NCBI GenBank assembly: GCA_963773635.1
Contig: CAVZBW010000002.1
Location: forward strand, 1,103,389-1,167,388
Direction: 5' to 3'
Length of the DNA stretch: 64,000 nt
Origin: CAVZBW01 sp963773635
Lineage (GTDB): Bacteria > Actinomycetota > Acidimicrobiia > Acidimicrobiales > RAAP-2
In this document: piece after piece, positions 34,502 to 44,472 of the stretch
Layout of the letters: each line of letters opens with the position of its first letter
Numbering within the stretch: position 1 is the stretch's first letter
Translations under genes and position numbers: made by a program
Notes under the pieces: model-generated
Seen by the model: the letters and a program-made list of their open reading frames with translations, nothing else
Told to the model about the DNA's origin: nothing
The model's database searches: none

Positions 34502-35169
34502 CGACCGAGCGAGCAATCCCTCAGACTCCGATGGACCTCTCTGCCGACGAGCGACCCGTGGCATTCGAGGACCTGACCGCGCGGGCCCGGATCCGCGAAG
34601 CGGCCCTCGAACACTTCGCCCGCGACGGCTACGACCGTGCGACCATCCGGGCTATCGCCGGGAGCGCCGGCGTCTCCCCCGGGCTGCTCCGGCATCACTA
34701 CGGATCGAAGGAAGCCCTACGAGAGGCGTGTGACCACTACGTGTTCGAGATGCTGCACCGTGTCAACACTCAGATCCTTCAGGATCCAGCCTCGGCTGCA
34801 ACGACCCAGCAGACATCGAAGCGATTCGGTCACTACGTGGCGCGCTCCCTCGCCGACGGGTCCCCCACGGTGGGCCCGATCTTCGACGAAATTGTCACGA
34901 TGACCGAACAATGGCTCACACGCGCCGATGATTCTCGGCCGGACGCGCCCACGGTCGACCGAAGGATCCGTGCAGCGCTCGTCACCGCAATGAAGATCGG
35001 CATCCCGCTCCTCCACGAACACGTGTCCCGCGCGCTCGGCACGGACATGTTCGGGCCCGAAGGAGAACGGCTCGTCGCGTTGGCCCTCCTCGACATCTAC
35101 TCCCACGCCCTGATCGACCAGGGCACCGCCACCTCGGCTGCCGAGGGCTACGAGGAGACGGGGCCGTAG
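34498..35169 (+). CDS. TetR family transcriptional regulator
   Basis: About 223 residues. The N-terminal HTH is ARIREAALEHFARDGYDRAT then IRAIAGSAGVSPGLLRHHYG. The C-terminal ligand domain is helical (EIVTMTEQWLTRADDSR, RAALVTAMKIGIPLLHEHVS). ATG 34498 overlaps the permease stop by 4 bases. It is probably the repressor of its own transporter operon, acting at the inverted repeat at 31906-31941, and is released by the exported drug. Confidence 0.93.
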   Translation: MTTERAIPQTPMDLSADERPVAFEDLTARARIREAALEHFARDGYDRATIRAIAGSAGVSPGLLRHHYGSKEALREACDHYVFEMLHRVNTQILQDPASAATTQQTSKRFGHYVARSLADGSPTVGPIFDEIVTMTEQWLTRADDSRPDAPTVDRRIRAALVTAMKIGIPLLHEHVSRALGTDMFGPEGERLVALALLDIYSHALIDQGTATSAAEGYEETGP

Positions 35170-35218
35170 ATGGGACGGCACCACGTTCGCGCAAATCCTG
35201 TGAGCAGCGGCACCCGTC

Positions 35219-36229
35219 TCATATGCCTGTGTGCTCGGCGCGCACCGGATTGGGATCGTGCACGTGCGGCATCAGCGCGTTCGGCGGGACCGTCCCGAGC
35301 CGGCCCGCCTCGAAGTCCTCGAGGGCCTGCACGATCTCGTCCCGTGTATTCATCACGAAAGGCCCATAGTGCTCCACGGACTCCCCGATCGGCTGGCCGC
35401 CGAGTACCAGGACTTCGAGGTACTCGGTCCGCGAGTCCTGAGCATCATCGGCTCTGAAGGTGATCCAGTCCCCGCGGCCGAAGGACGCCAACTGACCGAC
35501 TCGGACCGGTCGGCCGTCGCTGCCGACGCGTCCCGATCCTGCCAAGACGTAGACAAGGGCGTTGAATCCTCGATTCCAGGGGAGCTCGACCAGTGCCCCG
35601 GGGGACACCGAGACATGCAGGAGCGCCATGGGCGTGTGGGTCGACCCGGGGCCGCGGTGCCCACCGACTTGGCCGGCGATGACGCGCAAGAGCGCGCCGC
35701 CGTCGCCCGACGACACCAAGACCACGTCGTCGGCCTCGAGCCCCTGATATGCCGGCGGGATCATCTTGTCCCTGGCCGGCAGGTTCACCCAGAGCTGAAT
35801 GCCGTGGAAGAGACCTCCCGAGTCCACGAGCTCCTCGGGTGGCGTCTCGATGTGCAAGATGCCTCCACCCGCCGTCATCCATTGCGTGGCGCCGTCGGTG
35901 ATCAGGCCTCCACCGCCATGGGAGTCCTGGTGGGCGAAGGTTCCGTCGATCATGTACGTCACCGTCTCGAACCCGCGATGGGGGTGCCACGGCGTGCCCT
36001 TCGGCTCGCCTGGGGCGTAGTCGACTTCACCCATCTGATCCATGTGCACGAAGGGGTCAAGGTCGCGCAAGCTCACGCCCGCAAAGGCCCGGCGGACGGG
36101 GAAGCCTTCTCCCTCGAACCCCCTGGGCGCGGTGGTGACCGATCTCATCGGACGCTCGGCTGCATGGTCCCGATCGAGCTCAGGGATCTTTGGCAGCTTG
36201 GAGAGATCGGCAGGCGTCACAGCGGGCAT
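35219..36229 (-). CDS. Pirin family protein
   Basis: Bicupin pirin of about 336 residues. The metal-binding motifs are PWHPHRGFETVTYMIDG and FAHQDSHGGGGLI, followed by GGGILHIETPPEELVD. The FVHMDQMGEVDYAPGEPKG segment is also conserved in pirins. Known roles include quercetinase activity and regulation; here the neighbours give no clue. ATG 36229 follows GAGGGGAG. The gene converges on the TetR gene. Confidence 0.93.
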   Translation of the reverse strand: MPAVTPADLSKLPKIPELDRDHAAERPMRSVTTAPRGFEGEGFPVRRAFAGVSLRDLDPFVHMDQMGEVDYAPGEPKGTPWHPHRGFETVTYMIDGTFAHQDSHGGGGLITDGATQWMTAGGGILHIETPPEELVDSGGLFHGIQLWVNLPARDKMIPPAYQGLEADDVVLVSSGDGGALLRVIAGQVGGHRGPGSTHTPMALLHVSVSPGALVELPWNRGFNALVYVLAGSGRVGSDGRPVRVGQLASFGRGDWITFRADDAQDSRTEYLEVLVLGGQPIGESVEHYGPFVMNTRDEIVQALEDFEAGRLGTVPPNALMPHVHDPNPVRAEHTGI

Positions 36230-36381
36230 GAGCGGCTCCCCTCATCATTCGCCGAAGCCTCGGAACCCCGCCGTTGGTGAAGGATATTCGCAGGACCGCT
36301 GGCCGATCTGTCCAGAAGCAACGTCGTTCCTCCTCACTCTTCCACAGGGTCTCTACCCCAGGCCCAGGATCGGCAAAGCGA

Positions 36382-37017
36382 TCAGGCCCCACCGATCAAT
36401 GACCGCGCCCTTGCGCGGCTGACTACGAGATCGTGAAGATCGCCGCCCACCTCGAGCCGACCCGACTGTTCGATCCCGCCGACCTTCACCGGTTCGAAGC
36501 CGGCAGTTCGGATCAACCGCTCGACTTCCTCGCCAGCACGGTCGTCGTCGGTCGCGTAAAAGAGGACCGCCAGCTCCGGCGACCGGTTGCTAGAGGCCTC
36601 GAAGAGATCGGCCGACAGGGTTCCGAATGCCATGGCCAAGCGCGCCCCTGCCGGCAACCACCCGGCCACAAGCTCGCCAGAGGATTGCCCTTTCGGCAGG
36701 AGATGCGAGACGTTACCTTGTGCGTCGACGGCGAGCGGATTGCTCGGAACGATCACGAGCTTGTCGGTAAGCGGGCCGGCGATCTCCTCTATCACGCCCT
36801 TCAGGACGGTAAACCGCAGCGCGAGGACCACGGCATCGGCGCCCTGCAACGCGTCGCGGTTGTCGACGGCGGCGACTGCCGCTCGACCTATCTTTGCAGC
36901 CAGCATTTGTGCCGACTCTTTGTCTGCGCTCGAGAGCCGCAGTGTCTCCCCACCTGACGCGAGCTGGCGGGCGATCACCGATCCGATCCCTCCGGTGCCG
37001 ATGACAGCGGTGGTCAT
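36382..37017 (-). CDS. NADPH-dependent F420 reductase-like protein
   Basis: About 211 residues with an N-terminal Rossmann motif AVIGTGGIGSVIARQLASGG. ADAVVLALRFTVLKGVIEEI then LTDKLVIVPSNPLAVDAQGN matches the coenzyme F420:NADP oxidoreductase (NpdG)/reductase-like family. ARLAMAFGTLSADLFEASSN and LFYATDDDRAGEEVERLI follow. The family also contains NADP-binding proteins without F420 use, so the cofactor is uncertain. ATG 37017. Confidence 0.88.
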   Translation of the reverse strand: MTTAVIGTGGIGSVIARQLASGGETLRLSSADKESAQMLAAKIGRAAVAAVDNRDALQGADAVVLALRFTVLKGVIEEIAGPLTDKLVIVPSNPLAVDAQGNVSHLLPKGQSSGELVAGWLPAGARLAMAFGTLSADLFEASSNRSPELAVLFYATDDDRAGEEVERLIRTAGFEPVKVGGIEQSGRLEVGGDLHDLVVSRARARSLIGGA

Positions 37018-37355
37018 GACCGAAACCTCATGAGCGTCGATGTACTGAGCACGTCATCGTTCTCCATCCGGACGTCCGTCCCGGACGGGGAGGGGCCAGG
37101 CCTTGAGCCCGGGCGATTCGCCGATGGTGCGATCGCACATCAGGCATCATGCGCTTCTGGCGGGATTGAATCAACTTGCCGGAAGAGCAGAGGATCCCAA
37201 GTTCGAGAGAGGGGTGAGCCCGAGACCCTCCTCTAGGTTCGGGACCGGCCAACCCGACTGGCCGGCGTGGCGGTCACGTTCTGAGCCCGGACCGGCCTCA
37301 ACCGCGACGATCGACACCTCGAGTCTCCCGTGAGACTGGTGCTCGGCTTCGCGCC
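37018..37355. other. Interval without an intact gene
   Basis: About 340 bases. I see no gene with recognisable motifs. A faint sigma-factor-like reading may precede the remnant at 37356, which would mean the missing front part of that gene has decayed or been deleted here. Confidence 0.4.
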
Positions 37356-37682
37356 GTGGCTGGCTTGCGCATCGCTGTGAGCGAGACCCCGATGGATGTC
37401 CTGGCACCCGAAGTGGTCTTCATTGCCGATGGCGGCGGGATCGCCGCCGCCGCGCCGGCCCCCGTCCACGGGGCCGAAGGTGTGGCAGGGCTGCTAGCGC
37501 GCCCGAACCGAGCGGTGTCGATGGTATGGCTCAACGGCGCACCCGCAATTCGGGTTGACAGTGACAACCAGGTGGCGGTGGTCAGCCTCCTAGTCGAGGA
37601 CGGACGTATCAGCCGGATGTATGCAATCGCCAACCCAAACAAACTGACGCGGCTGATAGAACCGGCGGAACTGGTCCGGTAG
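37356..37682 (+). pseudogene. C-terminal remnant of an ECF sigma factor (SigJ/ECF41 type)
   Basis: VLAPEVVFIADGGGIAAAAP, VSMVWLNGAPAIRVDSDNQV and VSLLVEDGRISRMYAIANPN then KLTRL match the NTF2-like C-terminal domain that ECF41/SigJ-type sigma factors carry. The N-terminal sigma regions 2 and 4 are missing upstream. A later codon could start a stand-alone NTF2-like protein. Loss of the front makes a remnant more likely. Confidence 0.65.
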
Positions 37683-37873
37683 TCGTTGTTCCCGCCTTCC
37701 CGTGGGAATGGAGACATTGCCGTCATACCCGCTCTCTTCCGGTGCCTTGGCGTCGGCATCGCCATAGTTGTCAGCGACGTCCAGGTCCTCTAGCTCCCTC
37801 TGCACGCCGCCCGAATGGACGCTCGAAAGCCTCCACAGGACCGCGATCATGACGGCCGACGCAGCCCTCAACC

Positions 37874-38704
37874 TCAGGCGTCGCGGTGCGACATCCGGAT
37901 CGAGGCCGCCGCCAAGGCGATGGCGGCATAGACGCCGAGGACCACAACGGCAGCGCCTGGCCTCAGGAGTCCCGCCGAATGGTTGACCGTGACGGCGGCC
38001 TGGAGGGCAGTGCCGGGCACGTACTGACGAAGACCGGCCGGAAGCAGCTGGCCGAGCGTGACGCCTCCCACGATGACCAGCACCAATGCCGTGGTCGCTG
38101 CTGCGGTGTGTCGGATGAGGCCGCCGAGACCCACCCCAATCACGGAAATAAGGCTCACCGCCAGGGAACCGAAGACCACAGCTTGGAGGACGCCGGGATG
38201 AGCGAAGGACACTTCGAGATGCTTGCCGGCGAAGACCCGCTGGCCGACTTCGAAGCTGACCACGGCAGTCAGCAGCGCCACCGGGAACACGAACGCCGCA
38301 GTGACCCCCGCCTTGGCTGCCAGTACCCGCCGCCTCGTGGGCGTGGCGGCAAAGGTGGACCGAATCATCCCCGTCACATACTCGGCAGTCATGGCCCGAA
38401 CCCCAAGTGCCGCAAGCAGCACGGCACCGACGAAGACGACACCGAAGAGGGAACAGGCGGTTGGGTCGAACATCTGGCGCTGCCCCGCTGTCATCTTCGT
38501 CCACTCTTGGACTTGGGAGACACAAAGGATCGCCCCCAGGGCAACCGAGATGACAATGGCCATGACCACTGTCCGCCAGGTGGAAGGCAGGGTGCGCAGC
38601 TTGGTCCACTCTGCCTTGGCAATCCTGCGGATCCGGAGAGTCCGCACCGGCGGAGCGGGGGGTGTGAGGTGAGTCGCATCGATGGTGTGGGTCGCAGTGG
38701 TCAT
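37874..38704 (-). CDS. ABC-2 type transporter permease
   Basis: About 276 residues. RIAKAEWTKLRTLPSTWRTV is the amphipathic start and the ATTALVLVIVGGVTLGQLLP segment a late helix. Six helices are predicted, including TVVMAIVISVALGAILCV and LFGVVFVGAVLLAALGVRAM, then AEYVTGMIRSTFAATPTRRR. This is the bacitracin/antibiotic-exporter-like permease type of actinobacteria. It follows the ATPase gene by about one base, so the two form one operon. Confidence 0.92.
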   Translation of the reverse strand: MTTATHTIDATHLTPPAPPVRTLRIRRIAKAEWTKLRTLPSTWRTVVMAIVISVALGAILCVSQVQEWTKMTAGQRQMFDPTACSLFGVVFVGAVLLAALGVRAMTAEYVTGMIRSTFAATPTRRRVLAAKAGVTAAFVFPVALLTAVVSFEVGQRVFAGKHLEVSFAHPGVLQAVVFGSLAVSLISVIGVGLGGLIRHTAAATTALVLVIVGGVTLGQLLPAGLRQYVPGTALQAAVTVNHSAGLLRPGAAVVVLGVYAAIALAAASIRMSHRDA

Positions 38705-38705
38705 G

Positions 38706-39636
38706 TCAAGCTCCTTTGGTTGCGTCGACCAGCTGGCCGGCGTGGTAGTCGGTTTGGTCCTTGGTCAAGTCGAAGTACGCCTCTTCGAGCGACGATCCCA
38801 GTGGGGCCAGCTCGACGAGGGTGACGTCGTGGGAACGAGCGGCCGCGCCGATCGAGGCGGAGTCCATTCCGGTCACGACCATGGCGCCGTCAGATCCACA
38901 CTCGATCAGCGCGCCTCGCTGGGTCAGGGTTTCAGCCAGATCGGCCTGCTCCACGGCCCGGACCCGGACAGCTCGAGGCCGTGTGCCGGTTGATGAACTC
39001 ATCGGTGCCGGCGTCGGCGATGATGCGGCCCCGACCGATCACGATCAGGTGATCGGCGGTCTGGGCCATCTCGCTCATGAGATGGCTCGAGAGGAACACC
39101 GTGCGGCCTTCTGATGCCAGGGACTTCATCAGGTTGCGGATCCAGAGGATGCCCTCGGGGTCGAGCCCGTTGATCGGCTCGTCGAACATCACCGTCTCGG
39201 GGTCGCCGAGCAGCGCGCCAGCGATGCCGAGCCGCTGGTTCATGCCAAGCGAGAATGTCCCGACCCTCTTTCCTGCCACATCGCTGAGTCCGACGATGTC
39301 GAGCACCTCGGCCACCCGTCGGCGGGGGATGCCGTTGCTGTCGGCCAGCCACATGAGGTGGTTGGCGGCACTGCGGCCGCCGACAATGGCTTTGGCGTCC
39401 AAGAGCGCCCCGACCGACCGGAGTGGGTCGGCCAGCTGGCGGTAGGGCTTGCCGTCCACGCGGACTTCGCCTGCAGTCGGGGCGTCGAGGCCCAGGATCA
39501 TGCGCATGGTGGTCGACTTGCCGGCCCCATTGGGGCCGAGGAAACCGGTCACCTGCCCGGGCCGGACGGTAAAGGAGACCTCATTGACGGCCACGGTCTT
39601 GCCGTAGCGCTTGGTGAGGTGCGTTGCCTCGATCAT
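38706..39636 (-). CDS. ABC transporter ATP-binding protein (one frameshift)
   Basis: About 309 residues. MIEATHLTKRYGKTVAVNEV, Walker A FLGPNGAGKSTTMRMILGL, signature FSLGMNQRLGIAGAL, Walker B ETVMFDEPINGLDPEG and H-loop TVFLSSHLMSEMAQTADHL are in the first frame. It breaks after INRHTASS near 38974. The next frame supplies the C-terminal domain VRVRAVEQADLAETLTQRGA then LEEAYFDLTKDQ. It partners the permease at 37874 and is divergent from the AfsR-like regulator, which may control it. Confidence 0.9.
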
Positions 39637-39770
39637 GGTGCTTCCTTTCCTCGTCGATCTGGTCTGGGAAGCAGCCTGCGCTCGGGACCTGAGGTGCCGC
39701 TGATGTGGCCCTGAGGCGGCCTGGTCAGCTCAAGGGCGCCGCACCTGGTCATCGGTCGTACCGTGGGGGT

Positions 39771-42700
39771 GTGGAAGTGAAGCTCTTCGGCGAGTTCGAG
39801 GTGGTCAAAGGGGGTGTGGCGATACCGATTCGCGGCGCCAAGCAGCGGGCCCTCCTGGCTCTCCTGGCCCTCAACCGAGGGAGTCCGGTCAGCGCCGACC
39901 GTCTGATCGACCAGCTGTGGGGCGACGGGCAGACCGCCAAGCCAGCCAACGCCTTGCAGGCGCAGATCGTCCAGCTGCGCCGAACTCTCGGAGCCTCAGC
40001 CATCGTCACCTCCGAATCCGGCTATGCGCTCGATGTCAGTGCCGGTGACCTGGACGCAGCCCGATTCGAAGACCTGGTAGCCGAAGGTCGTCGCCTGAGC
40101 GCCGAGGGCGAGCTCGCCTTAGCGTCCGCCGTGCTGGGTGACGCCCTCCGGTTGCGCCGCGGCGAACCGCTGTCCGAGTTCGCCTACGCCGGCTTCGCCG
40201 ACGCCGAACGGGCCCATCTCAACGAGTTAGCCCTGGTGGCGACGGAGTACCGAGTCGAAGCGGACCTGGGGCTCGGCCATCACAACGAGCTGGTAGGCGA
40301 GCTGGAAGCGCTGTGCCGGGACCACCCGCTGCGCGAGCGTCTGTGGGAGCTGCTCATGCTGGCGCTCTATCGAGCTGGGCGCCAAGCCGAAGCGCTGCGT
40401 GCCTTCACCGAGATCCGTGACCGACTGGTCGACGAGCTCGGGATCGACCCGGGCTCGAGCCTGCGCGAGTTGGAAACCCGCGTCCTGGACCACGACCCGT
40501 CCCTCGTCGCCGAGCAACCGCCAGCGCTCCGTGCGCCGGCGCTGCCGTCGGTGCCAGGCAACCTGCCCGAACCACTAAGCAGCTTCCTCGGGCGTGACGC
40601 CGAACTGGAACAGGTGGGCGAAGCGATTGCCTCCAGCCGCTTGGTCACACTGATCGGACCCGGTGGAGTGGGCAAGACCCGTCTGGCGGTCGAGGCGGCA
40701 GCCCGCTTGCGCGAGCAGCATCCGGGCGGCACCTGGCTGATCGAACTTGCCGGCGTCACCGATCCCGAAGGGGTCGCCCCGGCCGCGGCCGGCACGCTCG
40801 GGGCCGTACGGCCTGCTCTGGGTGACGCCCAGCCCTCTGGATCGACGGCCGAGCTCATCGCCCGCCACCTCGCCGGCCGCTCGCTCGTGGTCGTCCTCGA
40901 CAACTGCGAACACGTCATCGACGAGGCTGCGAGCCTCGCCCACACCCTGGTCGGAAAGGTACCCGGCCTTCGCCTCGTGGCCACCAGCCGCGAGCCACTC
41001 GGTGTTCCGGGCGAGATCCTCATCCCCATAGCCGGGCTGGCATCCCCGGCTGCCATCGAACTCTTCGTGGATCGTGCTCGTGCGGTACAGCCAGGATTCG
41101 AAGGCGACGGCCCGGCCAAAGCGATCATCGACGGCATCTGCCGTCGACTCGACGGCCTGCCCCTGGCCATCGAGCTTGCCGCCGCCCGCCTTCGAGCCCT
41201 CCCCCTGTCCACCCTGGCCGAGCGACTCGGCGACCGCTTCGCGCTGCTCACCCGCGGCGCCCGCACGGCGTTGCCCCGACAACAGACGCTGCGTGCCGTC
41301 GTGGACTGGAGCTACGACCTCCTCTTCGAAGACGAGCGGCGCCTGTTCGCTCGGCTGTCGGTCTTCGTCGGCGGCTGCGAGCTCGAAGCCGTCGAGGCCG
41401 TCTGCGTCGACGACGAGCTCCCGAGCACCGACGTCCTCGACGTCATGAGTCGGCTGGTGGACAAGTCCCTCGTCACGGCCCCGACACCCGGCGAGACCCG
41501 GTTCACCCAGCTGCAGACGTTGTGGGAGTACGGCACCACCCGCCTCGACGACTCCGACGAGGCCGACACGGTTCGCACCAGACACGCCGCCTACTACCGC
41601 CGCTTCGCCGAGAACGCCAACGAACGCCTACGAGGTGCCGAAGCGCCCGAGTGGAGCGAACGCCTGACCCCGGAGTTGGGCAATCTGAAGGCTGCGCTCG
41701 ATTGGCACCTGGCCACCGGGAACATCGATGCCGCACTCTCCATGGTCTCCGGAATGGCCTGGCTGTGGTTCGTCAACAGCGATTTTGCCGAAGGCGCCCG
41801 TTGGCTAGCCAGTGCGCTGGTCGCCGAAGGGAAACGCCGTGCTGAGCTGCACGCCACCGCCCTCGTCTGGCATGGCTACTGCGTCGGCATGTCGTTCAGC
41901 CCGGCGGCGGGCGTCGTCGAATGTGAAGAGGCGATTGCCGTCTTGAGGCCGGGTGGCGACCCTATTCGCCTGGCCGAGGCGCTCCTGCTCGGAGCGTCGG
42001 TACTGATACGCGCCCACCAATTCAGCCGGTCGCTGGCGGCTTTGGCGGAAGCACAGATGCTGCTCGGCCCTGATGACCAACGATGGCTGCTCGGTACACA
42101 CGACACGATGGAGACCCAGATGCTGCTCGGGCCTCATGAGCACGGGTGGCTGCTTGGCACACACGACATGTTGGTCAGCTGGAATATGGCGTCGTTTGGG
42201 CGTCTCGACGAGGCCGAGGCGGCGGCCCTTTCGAGCATTGAGCGCTTCGACGCAGCAGGTGAAGTGTTGCTGGTCGTCAACGCACTGAACGCTCTCGCCG
42301 GAGTTGCCGCGGCAAAGGGTGATCTCCAAGGCGCGTCGGTAGCGTACGAAGCGCTGTTGGAACGGTGCCGGGCTACCGGGCAGCACCCCTACCTGCCCTT
42401 TTGCCTCGTCTCCTTGGCCGGTGTGCGGGCCAGACAAGGTGACGCCGCCGCCGCCGACCATCTCTACCAAGAGGCGATCGGGTGCTGCTACAACCCCTGG
42501 CTCTCGGCCGACGCCATGGTCGGCCAAGCCGCCGTCGCCCGTCGCCTCGGTGACCTAGCACGGGCGAGAGGCTTGCTCGACACCGCCGCGGACCGTTACC
42601 GAGACGCGGACCTTCCCGGCGGCCAGGCCCGGGTGCTAGCGGGACTGGCCTGGTGGGCGCTCGGTGCAGATCAACCCGCCACTGCAGTCATCTTCGCGGC

Positions 42701-42923
42701 GGATGCCGTCGGAGCCGCAGAGGCGATCGGGGATCCCGAAACCCAACTGCTCGCCGATTCTGCTCTGGCCGCAGCCAACGCGATCGCAGACCCTACGAAG
42801 TACAACACCGACCACTTCGTTGCATTGGCCCAACAGCGAGCCCAGGGTCTCTCGCATCGCTCCCTCACCGACGAGCTAGATCTGGTGGCGCTCGCGGCTC
42901 GGCTCACACCAACCGCGACCTGA
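39771..42923 (+). CDS. AfsR/SARP-like regulator with BTAD, NB-ARC and TPR-like domains
   Basis: About 1051 residues. The N-terminal OmpR-type DNA-binding domain is VEVKLFGEFEVVKGGVAIPI then RLIDQLWGDGQTAKPANALQ. The BTAD region is RGEPLSEFAYAGFADAERAH and LYRAGRQAEALRAFTEIRDR. The NB-ARC ATPase has Walker A LIGPGGVGKTRLAVEAA and Walker B LVVVLDNCEHVID, then VATSREPLGVPGEIL. A TPR-like C-terminus follows. A degenerate 63-bp tandem duplication sits inside the TPR region. GTG 39771 or 39777 start. Such regulators control secondary metabolism or export; the divergent ABC genes are likely targets. Confidence 0.93.
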   Translation: MEVKLFGEFEVVKGGVAIPIRGAKQRALLALLALNRGSPVSADRLIDQLWGDGQTAKPANALQAQIVQLRRTLGASAIVTSESGYALDVSAGDLDAARFEDLVAEGRRLSAEGELALASAVLGDALRLRRGEPLSEFAYAGFADAERAHLNELALVATEYRVEADLGLGHHNELVGELEALCRDHPLRERLWELLMLALYRAGRQAEALRAFTEIRDRLVDELGIDPGSSLRELETRVLDHDPSLVAEQPPALRAPALPSVPGNLPEPLSSFLGRDAELEQVGEAIASSRLVTLIGPGGVGKTRLAVEAAARLREQHPGGTWLIELAGVTDPEGVAPAAAGTLGAVRPALGDAQPSGSTAELIARHLAGRSLVVVLDNCEHVIDEAASLAHTLVGKVPGLRLVATSREPLGVPGEILIPIAGLASPAAIELFVDRARAVQPGFEGDGPAKAIIDGICRRLDGLPLAIELAAARLRALPLSTLAERLGDRFALLTRGARTALPRQQTLRAVVDWSYDLLFEDERRLFARLSVFVGGCELEAVEAVCVDDELPSTDVLDVMSRLVDKSLVTAPTPGETRFTQLQTLWEYGTTRLDDSDEADTVRTRHAAYYRRFAENANERLRGAEAPEWSERLTPELGNLKAALDWHLATGNIDAALSMVSGMAWLWFVNSDFAEGARWLASALVAEGKRRAELHATALVWHGYCVGMSFSPAAGVVECEEAIAVLRPGGDPIRLAEALLLGASVLIRAHQFSRSLAALAEAQMLLGPDDQRWLLGTHDTMETQMLLGPHEHGWLLGTHDMLVSWNMASFGRLDEAEAAALSSIERFDAAGEVLLVVNALNALAGVAAAKGDLQGASVAYEALLERCRATGQHPYLPFCLVSLAGVRARQGDAAAADHLYQEAIGCCYNPWLSADAMVGQAAVARRLGDLARARGLLDTAADRYRDADLPGGQARVLAGLAWWALGADQPATAVIFAADAVGAAEAIGDPETQLLADSALAAANAIADPTKYNTDHFVALAQQRAQGLSHRSLTDELDLVALAARLTPTAT
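42054..42179 (+). repeat. 63-bp in-frame tandem duplication in the AfsR-like gene
   Basis: Two 63-bp units (42054-42116 and 42117-42179), about 80 percent alike, encode QMLLGPDDQRWLLGTHD and QMLLGPHEHGWLLGTHD. The length keeps the frame. They fall in the TPR-like domain and look like a local duplication of part of a helical repeat. Confidence 0.8.
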
Positions 42924-43036
42924 ACAGGCGAAGCCGCAGCTCGAGTTCCCTTCGAGCAGGCCTTCTCAATGCCGTGGCACTGGTACCTCAGCACCACCTC
43001 AGGGCGACCTCAGGCGAGAGGCCCAACCTGATAGCC

Positions 43037-43544
43037 ATGCCGCAAGAGCCAGTACAGCCCAACGCACGCCGTGGCCAGCCAACCTCTGCCGGTCCCGCGG
43101 TCGAGGACCACGGTCGGGCGGTCACGGCAAACATCCAGGCCGCCGCCTTCTATCGCCAGGCGCAGCAGGCCGTGGACACGTTTGGCAGCGATAACGGCGC
43201 TCCGGCACGCGGTCAGGGCCGATCCCGCCTTCGAGCTCGCCGTCGCCGATCTCGCCGCATTCACCGGAGCACCCTCGGATGCCATGAGCGGCCGACAGAT
43301 GAACTGGGAACGCCATCACATCGAAGTAGTCCGCACGGCGGCCGCCGGCAACCTCGGCCGAGCCACCGACCTTCTACGTGAGCATCTGGCCAGTGTCGGC
43401 TGCGACCCAGTCGCTCTGCGCATCATCACAGAACTCCGACAGCGCGCAGGACCAAGGGATGGGCTCGATGATCTGACCGGCCACCTTCCCGCTTGTCATC
43501 CTGTCTACAGGGAGACCCATCGGGGACCGCTGCCCCAAGCGTGA
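43037..43544 (+). CDS. Tetratricopeptide-like helical protein (one frameshift)
   Basis: ATG 43037 begins MPQEPVQPNARRG and reads AFYRQAQQAVDTFG. The frame then breaks near 43180. The next frame continues as ITALRHAVRADPAFELAVAD, RQMNWERHHIEVVRTAAAGN, RATDLLREHLASVGCDPVAL. The helical RHxVRADP and DLLREHLASVGCDPVALR blocks look like a tetratricopeptide/helical-repeat protein of about 165 residues. The role is unknown. It starts 110 bases after the AfsR-like gene and could be cotranscribed. Confidence 0.6.
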
Positions 43545-43810
43545 AGGAACCGTCGCATGCATAGTGCTGCACCAGTGCTCCCGATCTTCGATCTCCGCCC
43601 CACGCGAAAAGGCTGGTCAGGCGCCCATGCCTTATGCACGAGACGCACCGACCAGCGTTTCAATAGTGGCGGGGGTTCACGACCATCGTACGACCTTCGG
43701 GCCTCAAACCCGACATTAATGCTGGTCGCCGCCTTGCACTATGCAGCCGCCCAGGCGCTGCCCTACTCAACGTCGTCCCTTCCACGTTGGAGTCCCGAGA
43801 AACCCCGGTC

Positions 43811-44320
43811 ATAGCGTGACTACAACCTTGCCGTGGACGTGGCGACCGGCCAGCAGTGTCACGGCCTCACGGATCTCCTCGATCGCGAAGGTTCGCGGCG
43901 ATTGGCACAGTGATGTTGCCGGCAAGGATCGCGTCGGTGATCCGCTCCAAGGCATCCGGTTTGGCGTCGCTGCCGCCAGTCGCGCGCACGCCGCCAGGAG
44001 GGTTGGGCCCGGCGGCGATCGTGGAGATGCGCTCAGGCGGTATGCCGAGCTCGAGCGCAGCCTCGACCGTCTCGATGCCGAACAGGTCCGTCGCTGCCGT
44101 CACGCCATCGGGGGCCAGCGTCCGTACCGGGTCCACCACCCGGCGCCGTATGCCCCGGGCTCGGCGCCCAGTTGCCGCAGGAAACCGAAGGTGCTCTCCA
44201 AAGCGGTCCCGATCACGCTGGCACCGGCGAGCTTCGCGAGCTGCACGACGAACACGCCGACGCCGCCGGCGGCGCTCGCGCTGTGCGGACTTACGTACTG
44301 GTGGCTGCGGCGCCGGTACG
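43811..44320 (-). pseudogene. C-terminal remnant of an MDR alcohol dehydrogenase/quinone reductase
   Basis: Several frames together give AAGGVGVFVVQLAKLAGASV (the GGVG NADPH-binding motif), then VDPVRTLAPDGVTAATDLFG, IEEIREAVTLLAGRHVHGKV and a stop at 43811. This is the C-terminal half of a zinc-independent MDR oxidoreductase. The catalytic N-terminal half is absent; sequence beyond 44320 shows no trace. Multiple breaks plus truncation make a pseudogene more likely than error alone. Confidence 0.65.
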
Positions 44321-44472
44321 CATGAGGTCAGGCGAGGGAACCTTCACGCTTCTTCGGGTTCGTGACCCGAAGGCGCCATCTATCAACGGAGCCCCCAGCT
44401 CGATATCGCCGGCGTGGCTGTCCGACTCCGAACACCAGTTGACCGCCCACGAATTTGCTCAAGCACCGGTGC

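Noticed and set aside
37590..38609. A 339-residue minus-strand frame over the permease
   Set aside because: Runs in another frame through the permease gene, which has the expected helices at 37874-38704.
42054..42179. Start of a CRISPR or satellite array
   Set aside because: Only two diverged units, in frame inside a coding region, without spacers.
43557..43814. An 85-residue plus-strand frame after the TPR-like gene
   Set aside because: No motif, no ribosome site and uneven composition; the region is mostly intergenic.
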